NCBI GenBank assembly: GCA_016292215.1
Contig: JAEFBB010000001.1
Coordinates: 124,001 to 188,000, forward strand
Source: Saccharofermentans sp.
GTDB lineage: Bacteria; Bacillota; Clostridia; Saccharofermentanales; Saccharofermentanaceae
DNA: 64,000 nucleotides
Direction of reading: 5' to 3'
The notes beneath the pieces are model-generated. The model had not been told where the DNA came from, did not search any database, and saw only the letters and a list, made by a program, of their open reading frames with translations. Made by a program: the position numbers and the translations under genes. Of the stretch, positions 16,367-25,529 are shown piece by piece (positions within the stretch are counted from its first letter, which is position 1; each line of letters starts with the position of its first letter).

Positions 16367-19264
16367 ATGGACTATATAATCTCATCTGCCAAGATCAGGA
16401 ATAACGATATCGAGCTGGTTTGCGGTGCGGATACACCAAGCGGCGTCCGCAAGATCGCGACAAAGGTTGCAGGTGACATCAAGGCCGTATTCGGGGCTGA
16501 GCCTGCAGTTGTTAATTCTTCATCAGCATCATCCCCCATTTATGTGGGCATCACAGGCGATAAGCTGATCAAAAAACTCGGTGTTGATACCGAAGATATT
16601 GAAGGCAGACGCGAAGTTTATAAGATCGAAGTGATCGGCTCCGCTCTCGTTATAACCGGAAGCGATAAGAGAGGCGCCATCTATGGACTTTTCAAGCTCT
16701 CTGAAATGCTTGGAGTATCGCCCTTCATCGACTGGCTCGACGTTAAGCCTCCGAAGATGAAGGAATTCAAGATCCCTGAAGATTACTGCATGGTATCCAA
16801 GGAACCTTCCGTTAAGTTCAGGGGCTTTTTCATAAATGATGAGTGGCCGGCATTCGGCAACTTCTGCATGCATAACTTCGGCGGCTTCAACGCGAAAATG
16901 TATGAGCATGTTTTCGAGCTGCTCTTAAGACTTAAAGGTAACTATCTGTGGCCTGCCATGTGGGCGGAAGTATTCCCTGAAGACGGACCGGGACTTGCGA
17001 ATGCGGAGCTTGCTGACGAGCTCGGTGTCGTCATGGGCATGAGCCACCATGAGCCGTGCTTAAGACAGGGTGAAGAATATAAGCACCTGAGAGGCCCAAT
17101 TTCGGTTTACGGCGATGCCTGGAATTTTCTTACGAATGAGAAGGGAATCACGAGATTCTGGGAAGACGGCCTCAAAAGAAGCGGCAAGTTCGAGAACGTC
17201 ATCACCGTTGGAATGAGAGGTGAGGCGGATACAGCGATAATGGGCAAGGAAGCTACGCTTAAAGATAATATCGATCTGCTCAGAAAAGTCTTGAAGACGC
17301 AGAATAAGCTTATCCGCAAGTATGTGAATAAGGACCTTGATTCGGTGCCGCGCATGCTTGCTCTGTATAAGGAAGTCGAGCCGTATTTTTATGGCGATGA
17401 CAAGACGCCGGGCTTGATGGGCGATCCTGAGCTTGACGGCGTTACACTGATGCTCTGCGATGATAATTTCGGCAATCTCCGTACTGTTCCTACGCCTGAG
17501 ATGCGGGGGCACAAGGGCGGTTACGGAATGTACTATCATTTCGATTATCACGGACTTCCTATTTCTTTTGAATGGTTCAACACTTCCAATCTCGCAAAGA
17601 CTTGGGAGCAGATGACAACAGCATATGACTTCGGCATAAGAGATCTCTGGATAGTTAATGTCGGCGATATCTTCAGCAATGAATATCCGCTCGCATTCTT
17701 CCTGGATCTTGCTTACGACTTCGACCGCTGGGGCACGACAAATCACGAAGCTGCTGAAGAATATACAAAGCTTCTCGTTAACCGTGTATTCGGAACAAAC
17801 GTCTCAGCATCTGACAAGCGTACTATAAGCGAGCTTTTAAGAGGTTATACACGCATCACTTCCGCGCGCCGCACGGAGGCAATGAATGACCGCGTTTATA
17901 ATGCTTTCAACTATAATGAGACATTCGATCTTCTTGAGTCTATCGATGCGCTCATGAAGAAGTGCGACAAGCTCAGAAATAAATTTGCAGGCAACACGGA
18001 GTTTTGTTTCTACGAACTTGTATGGCTCCCTCTGACTGCAAATCTCAATGTACAGAGAATGTGGCTCCTGACAACGCTGAACCACGCTTTCTGTGATATC
18101 GGAAGCACTTACGCGATGACGCTTGCCAAGGAAATAAACAAGTGTATCGCTTACGATAAGATCATCGTTGACGAGCTTCATAAGATCCATGACGGCAAGT
18201 GGTACGGCATGGGCCTGTCAGAGCATATCGGCTTTAACAACTGGTGCGAGGAAGGATGCAAATATCCTGTAGTAAGCACCTTTGAGCCTGCCAACAAGGA
18301 AAGACTCATAACGATAATTAAGGGCTCATGCCAGAGCACGGAAGGAAAGTTCTGGACGGGCAGAGTGCTTCTTTTGGACCGGTTCCTTGATCCTTCCTGC
18401 GATGAAGCCACACTGCTCCTCAGTACAGCTTGCGACATGGATGTGAAGTTCTCGGTGGAGAATCCCTGCAAGGGCTTGAGCTTCTCTTCTTCGGAAGGTG
18501 TTATAAAGCCTTATACGCTTAATGAACTCAAGGTCAGGATTGACCGTGCCGCAATTAAGAAAGGTGATTCTACGGAGTTCTGCATCCATAGCGCTGACGG
18601 CTATACAGTCGTTAAAGTGCCGTTTAACAGAGCTTCGAAATTCAAGGGCGAGAAGGTTTACCACTGGGTCGGCAGAAAAGATTACGGAGACGACGTGATC
18701 AAGGCCAACATTTTCGACAGGTCGCTCGCTAAGAATGCGTTCGGAATGAACTACATTTCCATCCTGCCGTTGGACTACAGCACATGTTCTTCACCTTCAT
18801 CTGCAATCTACAGCGTTATCCGGGATTACAGCCGCGGCATGGATGCGATCAAGGCATATCCGCAGGATGAAGTATTGGGCGTAAAGAATGCTCCTTATGT
18901 CGAATATAAGATCAGTGTTCCTTCTGAGGGTAAATACGATGTCACTTTGTATACCAACCCAAGCAATCCTTTCACCCGCGAGCCGAAGATCCTGACAGGT
19001 GTCAAAGTAAATGACGGCAGCATCAAGAAGATCAACATGATACCTGAAGGATTTAGCGTAGGCGACGGCAATCCCTACTGGTCACAGGGCGTCCTCGACA
19101 ACGTCCGCAAGACAACATTTACGGTCAGCCTCAAGGAAGGAATAAATACCTTAAGCATTCACGCGATCAATCCGAACCTCGTTTTGCAGAAGATAGTTAT
19201 CTGTGAGGCGGGCGCCAAGATCCCTGAATCTTATCTGGGACCGAAGCCTACATACAGAACGTAA
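16367..19264 (+). CDS. GH115 xylan alpha-1,2-glucuronidase
   Basis: A 965-residue protein matching glycoside hydrolase family 115, whose members remove glucuronic acid or its 4-O-methyl form from xylan side chains. Family features visible are the N-terminal domain ending in IYGLFKLSE, the barrel with GFFINDEWPAFGN, GNYLWPAMW, MGMSHHEPCLRQGEEY and VGMRGEADTA, the mid part YHFDYHGLP and WIVNVGDI, and a C-terminal beta domain. No signal peptide is seen, so it probably works in the cytoplasm on imported oligosaccharides. The ATG has only a weak GAGG. It is followed by a terminator and the BlaI/M56 pair, which may or may not be functionally linked. Confidence 0.92.
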   Translation: MDYIISSAKIRNNDIELVCGADTPSGVRKIATKVAGDIKAVFGAEPAVVNSSSASSPIYVGITGDKLIKKLGVDTEDIEGRREVYKIEVIGSALVITGSDKRGAIYGLFKLSEMLGVSPFIDWLDVKPPKMKEFKIPEDYCMVSKEPSVKFRGFFINDEWPAFGNFCMHNFGGFNAKMYEHVFELLLRLKGNYLWPAMWAEVFPEDGPGLANAELADELGVVMGMSHHEPCLRQGEEYKHLRGPISVYGDAWNFLTNEKGITRFWEDGLKRSGKFENVITVGMRGEADTAIMGKEATLKDNIDLLRKVLKTQNKLIRKYVNKDLDSVPRMLALYKEVEPYFYGDDKTPGLMGDPELDGVTLMLCDDNFGNLRTVPTPEMRGHKGGYGMYYHFDYHGLPISFEWFNTSNLAKTWEQMTTAYDFGIRDLWIVNVGDIFSNEYPLAFFLDLAYDFDRWGTTNHEAAEEYTKLLVNRVFGTNVSASDKRTISELLRGYTRITSARRTEAMNDRVYNAFNYNETFDLLESIDALMKKCDKLRNKFAGNTEFCFYELVWLPLTANLNVQRMWLLTTLNHAFCDIGSTYAMTLAKEINKCIAYDKIIVDELHKIHDGKWYGMGLSEHIGFNNWCEEGCKYPVVSTFEPANKERLITIIKGSCQSTEGKFWTGRVLLLDRFLDPSCDEATLLLSTACDMDVKFSVENPCKGLSFSSSEGVIKPYTLNELKVRIDRAAIKKGDSTEFCIHSADGYTVVKVPFNRASKFKGEKVYHWVGRKDYGDDVIKANIFDRSLAKNAFGMNYISILPLDYSTCSSPSSAIYSVIRDYSRGMDAIKAYPQDEVLGVKNAPYVEYKISVPSEGKYDVTLYTNPSNPFTREPKILTGVKVNDGSIKKINMIPEGFSVGDGNPYWSQGVLDNVRKTTFTVSLKEGINTLSIHAINPNLVLQKIVICEAGAKIPESYLGPKPTYRT

Positions 19265-19300
19265 ATTAACGCTGTCAAAATCGCGAAAACTATACTTTTC

Positions 19301-19332
19301 AAAGCGCTTGCAAAAAAGCAGGCGCTTTTTTC
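19301..19332 (+). terminator. Terminator after GH115 gene
   Basis: AAAGCGC and GCGCTTT form the stem around a short loop, ending in a run of six T. Confidence 0.75.
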
Positions 19333-19342
19333 TGCATACATG

Positions 19343-19371
19343 TTGACGTTTGTCCACTATTGAGATATAGT
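19343..19371 (+). promoter_or_regulatory. Promoter of the BlaI/M56 operon
   Basis: TTGACG (19343-19348) and TATAGT (19366-19371) are separated by 17 bp. The start codon of the repressor is 45 bp downstream of the -10. Confidence 0.8.
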
Positions 19372-19375
19372 CTTA

Positions 19376-19391
19376 GTGTACAGTTGTACAC
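19376..19391 (+). promoter_or_regulatory. BlaI-type operator palindrome
   Basis: GTGTACAGTTGTACAC is a perfect inverted repeat (7-bp arms, 2-bp centre). It contains TACA-N2-TGTA, close to the core of known BlaI/MecI operators, and covers the expected transcription start. Bound repressor would block its own operon. Confidence 0.75.
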
Positions 19392-19415
19392 TTGGGTAAT
19401 AGGAGAGTTGGTTTT

Positions 19416-19772
19416 ATGCGTTTATCAGATTCTGAATGGAAGATCGCTAATTGTCTGTGGGAGAACGATTCCATGACAATAGCTGAGATCACTTCTGCGC
19501 TTAGTGAGAGTACCGGCTGGACAAGGTTCACGGTCATTACTTTGCTTAAGCGCATGCTCGAAAAGGGTGCGGTCACCTATGTCCAGGAAGGCCGTACCAA
19601 GAGATTCTCGCCTGCTATAGATAAGTCTGAAGCAGAGAACGAAGAAGTCGAATCGCTGTTAGACAAAGTCTATAACGGCAATGCGGGACTTTTGATATCC
19701 AACATAATTTCCTCAGAACGTCTTTCTGAAGAACAGATAGAGGAACTCAGGAAGCTTTTCCAGGAGGAATAA
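19416..19772 (+). CDS. BlaI/MecI-family transcriptional repressor
   Basis: A 118-residue winged-helix protein of the Penicillinase_R family: LSDSEWKIANCLWE, MTIAEITSAL, TVITLLKRMLEKGAV and a basic wing, then a C-terminal dimer region. These repressors are removed when a partner M56 protease is activated. ATG at 19416 is chosen over an upstream in-frame start because AGGAGAG precedes it. The M56 gene starts 1 bp after its stop, so the two are translated as a pair. A matching operator lies in the promoter. Confidence 0.93.
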   Translation: MRLSDSEWKIANCLWENDSMTIAEITSALSESTGWTRFTVITLLKRMLEKGAVTYVQEGRTKRFSPAIDKSEAENEEVESLLDKVYNGNAGLLISNIISSERLSEEQIEELRKLFQEE

Positions 19773-19773
19773 T

Positions 19774-22700
19774 ATGTTGCGATATATTATAGGTGTCTCG
19801 CTGATTACGATCGGCATTATTATCGTACGCGCTTTGTCGAACGGGAAGGTGCTCAAGAAGCATCAGTATGCTTTCTGGATCGTCATCCCGCTCTTTATGA
19901 TCCTTGCGCCGTTCATCAAGTTTGAACTGCCCACGATCGATCTGATGAAGCCTGCTGCTTCGGTTGAGATTGAGACTGCAGAATACGAAGAAGTAAAGAA
20001 TACTTCACCTGTAGTTACTGTAGAAGATAAAAAGACAGTTCATAGTGATTCTAATAATGTTCAGGCAGCAGTCAATGAATCTAATAAGAACGTTGAGGTA
20101 AGAGACAGGCAGGTTCAGGCTGCAAATGCCAATGCGGTAATACATGAGTTAAAAGCAAAAAAGACTGTCAATACAGATGCTGTATTGAAGCATATAAGCT
20201 ATTCGGTTTCTGCTGCGCTCATAGTCTTCCTGATCGCTTATAATGCAGGCTTTGTAGTTTATTGCAGACGAAGAAGAGAATATGCGGGCAGAGATCATGA
20301 ATCAGGTCTTAAGATCTACCGTATCAGGAATAGCCGCGCGCCTTTCCTTTTGTTCAACAAGATATATGTTGATTCAGATTTGAATAAATATATCATCCGT
20401 CACGAAGCAAGCCACTATAAACATGGTGACTATATCTGGGTGATGGTCAGATACATTGTTCTGTTCCTTAACTGGTATAACCCGTTTATTTGGGCAGCAT
20501 TTATCCTTTCCGGACGTGACTGCGAACTGGCCTGTGACGAAGAAGTCTTAAGATCCTGCGGCAAGGATTCTTCCTTCGGATATGTTGAGACATTGTTCGG
20601 TCTGTTAAGAAAGCACTCCGGCATGCCGTTCGAATTCTCTGTTTCCACGGGAATGGGAGCAGGATATGAGACAATGAAGAAGAGGATCGTAAGCATAAAG
20701 AAGCCTGCTCATAACAGCCGTAAAGCGCTGGCTCTCAGCATGGCCGTCATAATGCTGTTTACCGGTTGTTCTTTTGCAAACACTTCAGATGCCGGTAAGA
20801 TCAAAGCGGGCGATCCGTGGTTTAATGCGAAGACGACAATGATCGATAATCTGTATAAAAACAAGAAGCTGGACGGATGCGATGTTGAGATCTACGGTGT
20901 GTATAAGGACGGTATTGTGCTTAAGACATACGGATACAACTATACATCGCCCGAAAACAATTTCGAGCACATAGAATATTATGACTTCAACGGAAAGCTG
21001 ATCAATTCTGTTGATATCAGTGAAATGTTTGTTAATGAACAGATCGAAGACGTCACTATCAGTGATAATGGATTAATGCTGTATTTGCGCGATGCGCTTC
21101 ATGATGCAAACAATCCCGGAGAAAGACGCACTCAGGTCAGTATCGATCTTTTGGCAGGCTTTATCAGCGAACCTGTAGAAACAGATAAAAATCCCGATAA
21201 CTACGGATTGCCCGGCGAACTTAATTACTACGGAGACTGGATCGTAGGCGGTTATTCCATATCCCGTTATTCGGATTGGAATCGTGCGGATGCATATGTT
21301 ATAAAAAAAGACGGAAAAAGTAAAATTGCAGATCTGGCTGTTGATCCGGATTTTAAATATGTTGATGTTTTCAGCTACCTGATCGTCTCTGATAAAGAAA
21401 TACTTCTTGTCTGTTTATCTAATAATGTGACATTCCTTTCTTTGGATCTTGAGACAGGTGAGTTAACTGACAAAGACGAAGAATACGCCTGGCTTAATAC
21501 AGTCAACTATTCTTCCCACATATCTTCTTGTGGAGGTAAGTCCTATGTTACTGATCAAAGGGGCATAAGAAGGATCAATTTTGAATCTAAGGAACTGGAA
21601 GATGTCGTTTCTTTTAACAGCTGTAATCTCAACAGGAGTACCATAGGCCGTTTTGATCTTGTTTCCGTTGAAGATGACAGGTGTGTATTGGCAGGAACAT
21701 TGAGCAACACAGATTCATCTGATGTTTTTGGTATGGACGGTATTTATGTTCCGGCGGTTGTGGTTCTGGAGAAGGCTGACAAGAATCCTAACGCGGGAAA
21801 GATAATCGTGACGGCAGCTACGGTCGGACATGCAGATATGTCATATTCGATCGGTGAAGCAGTCAGAATGTTCAATGAGAAAAATAAGAAATATTATATT
21901 CAGATAGAGGACGAGTTAAATTCCAAAGACTTTTTCGATTACAGCCATGTGGAGACTCATGATGAATCCAATGATATCTATTATAACGGCGCTTCAGCAC
22001 TGAGCAATCAGCTGGCTACCGATATGCTCTCGGGTAATGCACCGGATATAATCCTGAATGCAGGTAATTACAGCCTGATCCAGACAGAGGATTATCTTGT
22101 TGATCTGAGTAAATATGTCAACGGCAAAAACGGTATCAAGGAAGAGGATTATTTCTCTAACGTGATAGAAGCGGCTAAGACTGATGACAAGCTCTTTTAT
22201 ATGCCTGTGGGCTTCTCGGTAAACGGCATACAAGTAAATAAATCAGATGTCGGTGCAGGCAAGACCGGTTTTACTTTTGATGAATACACCAATTACCTGT
22301 ATGGGCCTTGCAACGGCAGGGATCCGATGAATGAGACCCAGCTCGGAGTCCTCTGCGAGCTGTATTCTTATATGAGTGATACCTGTATTAACGGTAAAGA
22401 GATCAACTTTGACAACGAGTCCTTCAGAGCTCTTTGCGATTATATAAAGGAAAATGTCAATGATAATTCCTATGATCCGAATGAATCGAACGGGTACGGA
22501 TGTTATTACTCGTTTGCAGAATTCTTGATGTCCAACGGTAATAACTCACCGGAAAAAACGCTGTTAGGTTATCCGTCATCAGACGGCCGCGGACCGGTTA
22601 TATCTGTAGAAAATTCCATCGGTATATCCGCTGAGGCATCTTCTGTTGTAGCTGACGGCGCCTGGGAATTTATTAAGTTCTGCTTAAGCGATGAAGTTCA

Positions 22701-23019
22701 GGATCTGGTCGCCGGGGATTACCAGAATCCTATGAGAATAAATACTTTTGATTCTACGGCTGAAAAGGTCCTTAAGAGTTATAACAACAGCGGCTTCAAT
22801 TATTTCACATACACTAAGGTCGAGCCGCTGGACGAGGATATTATCGTCACATACAAGAATATCCTTCTTTCTGCATCGGTGATGGACAGTATCGATCCGG
22901 CTATATTGATCGTGCTGAGAGAAGAACTACCGCCTTACTTCCTGGATCAGAAGAGCTTTGATGATGTGCTGAAGATAATACAGGACAGGGTATCGACAAT
23001 TATTGCCGAGAGGAAATAA
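19774..23019 (+). CDS. BlaR1-like M56 protease fused to solute-binding-protein domain
   Basis: A 1,081-residue membrane sensor. The N-terminal 330 residues form an M56/BlaR1 unit: helices near 2-18, 28-47, 147-168, 222-243 and 312-331, zinc site H210-E-A-S-H214, and CELACDEEVL at 250-259. BlaR1 proper then has a penicillin-binding domain. Here the outer part instead has about 340 residues of unknown beta-rich sequence, then from about residue 675 a domain typical of ABC extracellular solute-binding proteins (SIGEAVRMFNEKN, MLSGNAPDIIL, LVDLSKYVNG, AWEFIKFCLSDEVQ). Binding of a sugar-like or peptide ligand could thus trigger cleavage of BlaI. The ligand is unknown. The LFTGC motif at the last helix resembles a lipobox. 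Confidence 0.9.
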   Translation: MLRYIIGVSLITIGIIIVRALSNGKVLKKHQYAFWIVIPLFMILAPFIKFELPTIDLMKPAASVEIETAEYEEVKNTSPVVTVEDKKTVHSDSNNVQAAVNESNKNVEVRDRQVQAANANAVIHELKAKKTVNTDAVLKHISYSVSAALIVFLIAYNAGFVVYCRRRREYAGRDHESGLKIYRIRNSRAPFLLFNKIYVDSDLNKYIIRHEASHYKHGDYIWVMVRYIVLFLNWYNPFIWAAFILSGRDCELACDEEVLRSCGKDSSFGYVETLFGLLRKHSGMPFEFSVSTGMGAGYETMKKRIVSIKKPAHNSRKALALSMAVIMLFTGCSFANTSDAGKIKAGDPWFNAKTTMIDNLYKNKKLDGCDVEIYGVYKDGIVLKTYGYNYTSPENNFEHIEYYDFNGKLINSVDISEMFVNEQIEDVTISDNGLMLYLRDALHDANNPGERRTQVSIDLLAGFISEPVETDKNPDNYGLPGELNYYGDWIVGGYSISRYSDWNRADAYVIKKDGKSKIADLAVDPDFKYVDVFSYLIVSDKEILLVCLSNNVTFLSLDLETGELTDKDEEYAWLNTVNYSSHISSCGGKSYVTDQRGIRRINFESKELEDVVSFNSCNLNRSTIGRFDLVSVEDDRCVLAGTLSNTDSSDVFGMDGIYVPAVVVLEKADKNPNAGKIIVTAATVGHADMSYSIGEAVRMFNEKNKKYYIQIEDELNSKDFFDYSHVETHDESNDIYYNGASALSNQLATDMLSGNAPDIILNAGNYSLIQTEDYLVDLSKYVNGKNGIKEEDYFSNVIEAAKTDDKLFYMPVGFSVNGIQVNKSDVGAGKTGFTFDEYTNYLYGPCNGRDPMNETQLGVLCELYSYMSDTCINGKEINFDNESFRALCDYIKENVNDNSYDPNESNGYGCYYSFAEFLMSNGNNSPEKTLLGYPSSDGRGPVISVENSIGISAEASSVVADGAWEFIKFCLSDEVQDLVAGDYQNPMRINTFDSTAEKVLKSYNNSGFNYFTYTKVEPLDEDIIVTYKNILLSASVMDSIDPAILIVLREELPPYFLDQKSFDDVLKIIQDRVSTIIAERK

Positions 23020-23074
23020 CGGCAGAGTATGAGGAATCTTATATTTACGGAATATGCCGCAGATATGGGGAAAG

Positions 23075-23108
23075 GGCCGTGCTGAGCTTTTCAGCACAGG
23101 CCTTTTTT
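23075..23108 (+). terminator. Terminator of BlaI/M56 operon
   Basis: GGCC-GTGCTGA pairs with TCAGCAC-A-GGCC and is followed by TTTTTT. Confidence 0.9.
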
Positions 23109-23119
23109 GTAGGGCACAA

Positions 23120-23199
23120 ACGAATTTCTTAGCAAACGAAAAAATTTTATTGAAAAACGATAAAAAACTCTTGAAAAACGAAAATGGCTGTGTTAGTAT
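23120..23199 (+). promoter_or_regulatory. Promoter with repeated ACGA boxes before DUF2975 gene
   Basis: TTGAAA (23171-23176) and TAGTAT (23194-23199) are 17 bp apart. Four ACGA boxes start at 23120, 23136, 23157 and 23178; the last two sit in TTGAAAAACGA units exactly 21 bp apart. They are possible operators for the downstream HTH regulator. Confidence 0.45.
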
Positions 23200-23244
23200 A
23201 CTGGCATAAAGCTAGCTTCAATCTTATTCAGGAGGAAAAAGACT

Positions 23245-23703
23245 ATGGGATATAACAATGGGATCATCAGATGGACTAAGATAGCTACAGTCCTTTTCAT
23301 AGCGATGGCAGTTGTTGCAGATGTTTTCGGAATCGTAATCACAAAGTACATAGCATATTGTTGGGCTGACGTTGCCGTAACAGACGTAACAAGAGTAGCT
23401 ATAATGGCAGTTATCTTCTACCTCGGCACAGTCGGCGGATACGTTGTACTTTTCGCTTTGTTAAAACTCTTATCTAACATGAGCAAGGACAAGGTATTCG
23501 ACAGAGCCAATACGAATCTGATGCTTATCATCACATTAGCTTTGGTCGGTATCGCTGTAGATTGCGCTGTTGGCGGATTTATCTGGAACGGAGCATGGAT
23601 CCTTACTATCGTTGCACTGTTCATGGGACTCATCGTACTGAGCGTCAGAGTTGTCTTTGACAAGGCTATTTCGATGAAAGAAGAAATGGATCTTACTATC
23701 TAA
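23245..23703 (+). CDS. DUF2975-like membrane protein
   Basis: A 152-residue protein with four membrane helices (about residues 12-34, 53-75, 92-112, 118-138). Size, helix layout and the small HTH gene directly after it match the DUF2975 family, whose function is unknown. AGGAGG precedes the ATG. It forms an operon with the next two genes. Confidence 0.8.
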   Translation: MGYNNGIIRWTKIATVLFIAMAVVADVFGIVITKYIAYCWADVAVTDVTRVAIMAVIFYLGTVGGYVVLFALLKLLSNMSKDKVFDRANTNLMLIITLALVGIAVDCAVGGFIWNGAWILTIVALFMGLIVLSVRVVFDKAISMKEEMDLTI

Positions 23704-23722
23704 TGAAAGGAGGAGCAAGAAT

Positions 23723-23926
23723 ATGATTATAGTTAATCTTGATGTAATGATGGCAAAGCGTAAGATCTCCTCCGGCGAACTGGCTGCAAAAGTGGGGATA
23801 ACGCAGGCGAATCTCTCAATACTTAAGAACCAGAAGGCAAAGGCCGTAAGGTTCTCCACTTTAAACGACATCTGTAAGGCATTGGATTGCCAACCGGGAG
23901 ACATTCTCGAATTCAGAGAGGACTGA
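23723..23926 (+). CDS. Small XRE-type HTH regulator (YozG-like)
   Basis: A 67-residue protein that is almost only a helix-turn-helix: MAKRKISSGELAAKVGIT, NLSILKNQKAKAVRFSTLN, ICKALDCQPGDILEF. This is the YozG/Cro-C1 type commonly paired with DUF2975 membrane proteins. AAAGGAGG gives a strong ribosome site. It probably controls its own operon. Confidence 0.92.
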   Translation: MIIVNLDVMMAKRKISSGELAAKVGITQANLSILKNQKAKAVRFSTLNDICKALDCQPGDILEFRED

Positions 23927-23931
23927 TTTCA

Positions 23932-25254
23932 ATGGACAACAAAGTAATACTTCAGAGGCTGGGAATTATCCTGGCCTTTCCCTTAGCATACGCTTATGTA
24001 AGGCTCATATTATCCGCATCCTTCGGTGAATTTACGATCGATCCGTCGCAGGGCGCAGGGCATTTCCTGATAGCATTCTCTTATCCGCTATTTGCGCTTA
24101 TGTTCATAATCGTAAATGAACTGGTCAGAAGAGGCAGGAGAGGCACAAACGAACTTTCAAAGGAATCGGTATTCTGGTATACCATGACGTTCCTTACGGG
24201 CTTAACAGCAGCGTTCGGACCTTCCGAGATCCTCTCGGTCTTCGCAATGCATCTTTGCGCAGTATATTCCGTGCTGGTATCGAATAAGGTGCTTCTCGGA
24301 GGAAAGACCTCAGGATTCATCATCGCCGATCTTATCGACGGCTTCCACGTTAAGGCATTTGCCGGTTTCCCGAATTTTGTTATCGACTGGAGATGCTTCG
24401 GAAGGCAAAAGACAGATAATGAAGCTGTGCCCGCTCCCAGAAAGAGCCGCTTCGGCGTGGTATTGTTTGTCATCAGCATGATCATCCTTCTGATCATCTC
24501 AATAAGCCTGATGGCATCGATCGATGAAGACATCGCGTTGTTCTTCTCGAAAATGATGAAAGGAATTGACGATTACTTCAGCAGCATCAATATAGATGAG
24601 TTCTTTTACAGATTCATTCTTGCTATTCCCGTCTGCTTCTATCTTTACGGCCTTATCTCCAGGACTTCAAAGTCTGACGGTGCAAGGGAGAAGAAGGTGG
24701 GCTCCTGGCTCAACAGGATCAGAGGCAAGGGCAAGACTGCATCAGCAACTGTCGTATATATCGCAGCAGGTATTTTCGTAGCTTTATATATCCTGTTCTT
24801 TATCAAGAGACTGGCTTATATGCTCGGCGGTTTTGTCGGCAACGTACCGGAAGGCACACTGGTATCGCACTATGCAAGAGAAGGCTTCTTCGAACTGGTT
24901 GGAATAATGGCAGTTAATATGTGCGTATATCTTGCGATCATCCTTTTCGGCAGCACCGATTCGGAGGGCAAGTTCGCGCTTCCTGCAAAAATCCTGGTCA
25001 CACTCCTTATGGCTGAGAGCATTATCTTCGCTATCGTAGCCATGAGCAAGCTCGGTCTTTACTACAGCATTTACGGATATACTCCCAAGAGGATCCTGGC
25101 CATGTGGGGCACACTCACTCTGGGCTTCGCATCCTTCATGACGATCCTTACCGTAAACCGCAGCAAGCCGCATATCAGGGCGGGGATCATCTTTACCGCC
25201 ATGTCCTATGTTGCGATCTGTGTATTATCCGGAGTGCTCGAATCGATCTCATAA
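23932..25254 (+). CDS. DUF4153-like multipass membrane protein
   Basis: A 440-residue membrane protein with about ten helices in two blocks, separated by a polar region near residues 155-185 (FVIDWRCFGRQK). The pattern fits DUF4153, uncharacterised membrane proteins often downstream of HTH/DUF2975 pairs. The ATG at 23932 lies 5 bp after the regulator stop, with AGAGAGGA upstream. Confidence 0.75.
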   Translation: MDNKVILQRLGIILAFPLAYAYVRLILSASFGEFTIDPSQGAGHFLIAFSYPLFALMFIIVNELVRRGRRGTNELSKESVFWYTMTFLTGLTAAFGPSEILSVFAMHLCAVYSVLVSNKVLLGGKTSGFIIADLIDGFHVKAFAGFPNFVIDWRCFGRQKTDNEAVPAPRKSRFGVVLFVISMIILLIISISLMASIDEDIALFFSKMMKGIDDYFSSINIDEFFYRFILAIPVCFYLYGLISRTSKSDGAREKKVGSWLNRIRGKGKTASATVVYIAAGIFVALYILFFIKRLAYMLGGFVGNVPEGTLVSHYAREGFFELVGIMAVNMCVYLAIILFGSTDSEGKFALPAKILVTLLMAESIIFAIVAMSKLGLYYSIYGYTPKRILAMWGTLTLGFASFMTILTVNRSKPHIRAGIIFTAMSYVAICVLSGVLESIS

Positions 25255-25290
25255 TATATTCCCGAAAATATAACGGACCCCTAAGTAAAA

Positions 25291-25320
25291 GCCCCCAAAG
25301 ACATTAGCTTTGGGGGTTAA
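25291..25320 (+). terminator. Stem-loop after DUF4153-like gene
   Basis: CCCCCAAAG pairs perfectly with CTTTGGGGG around a 7-nt loop. No T run follows on the plus strand, so termination strength is uncertain. The rest of 25321-25529 shows no gene. Confidence 0.55.
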
Positions 25321-25529
25321 ATGTATAATATCTATAAATATATAATATATTAAGGGATGGGACAAATTGAGAACAAGTAAAGAGAAATATTACAAAAACC
25401 TCAATATGTAGTGGTTGGCCGCAAAATCAACTTTACATCTTCAGGCGGCAGTGTTATGATTTCCCCATAAGGATAACGGACATTTGTTCTGTTTTCAACA
25501 GGCAAATCGATTTTTAGAGGTATTAGTTT

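Noticed and set aside
19774..23019. Two genes joined by sequencing error
   Set aside because: The frame is continuous without a ribosome site or start at the domain border, and the linker region reads as coding throughout. It remains worth checking in reads.
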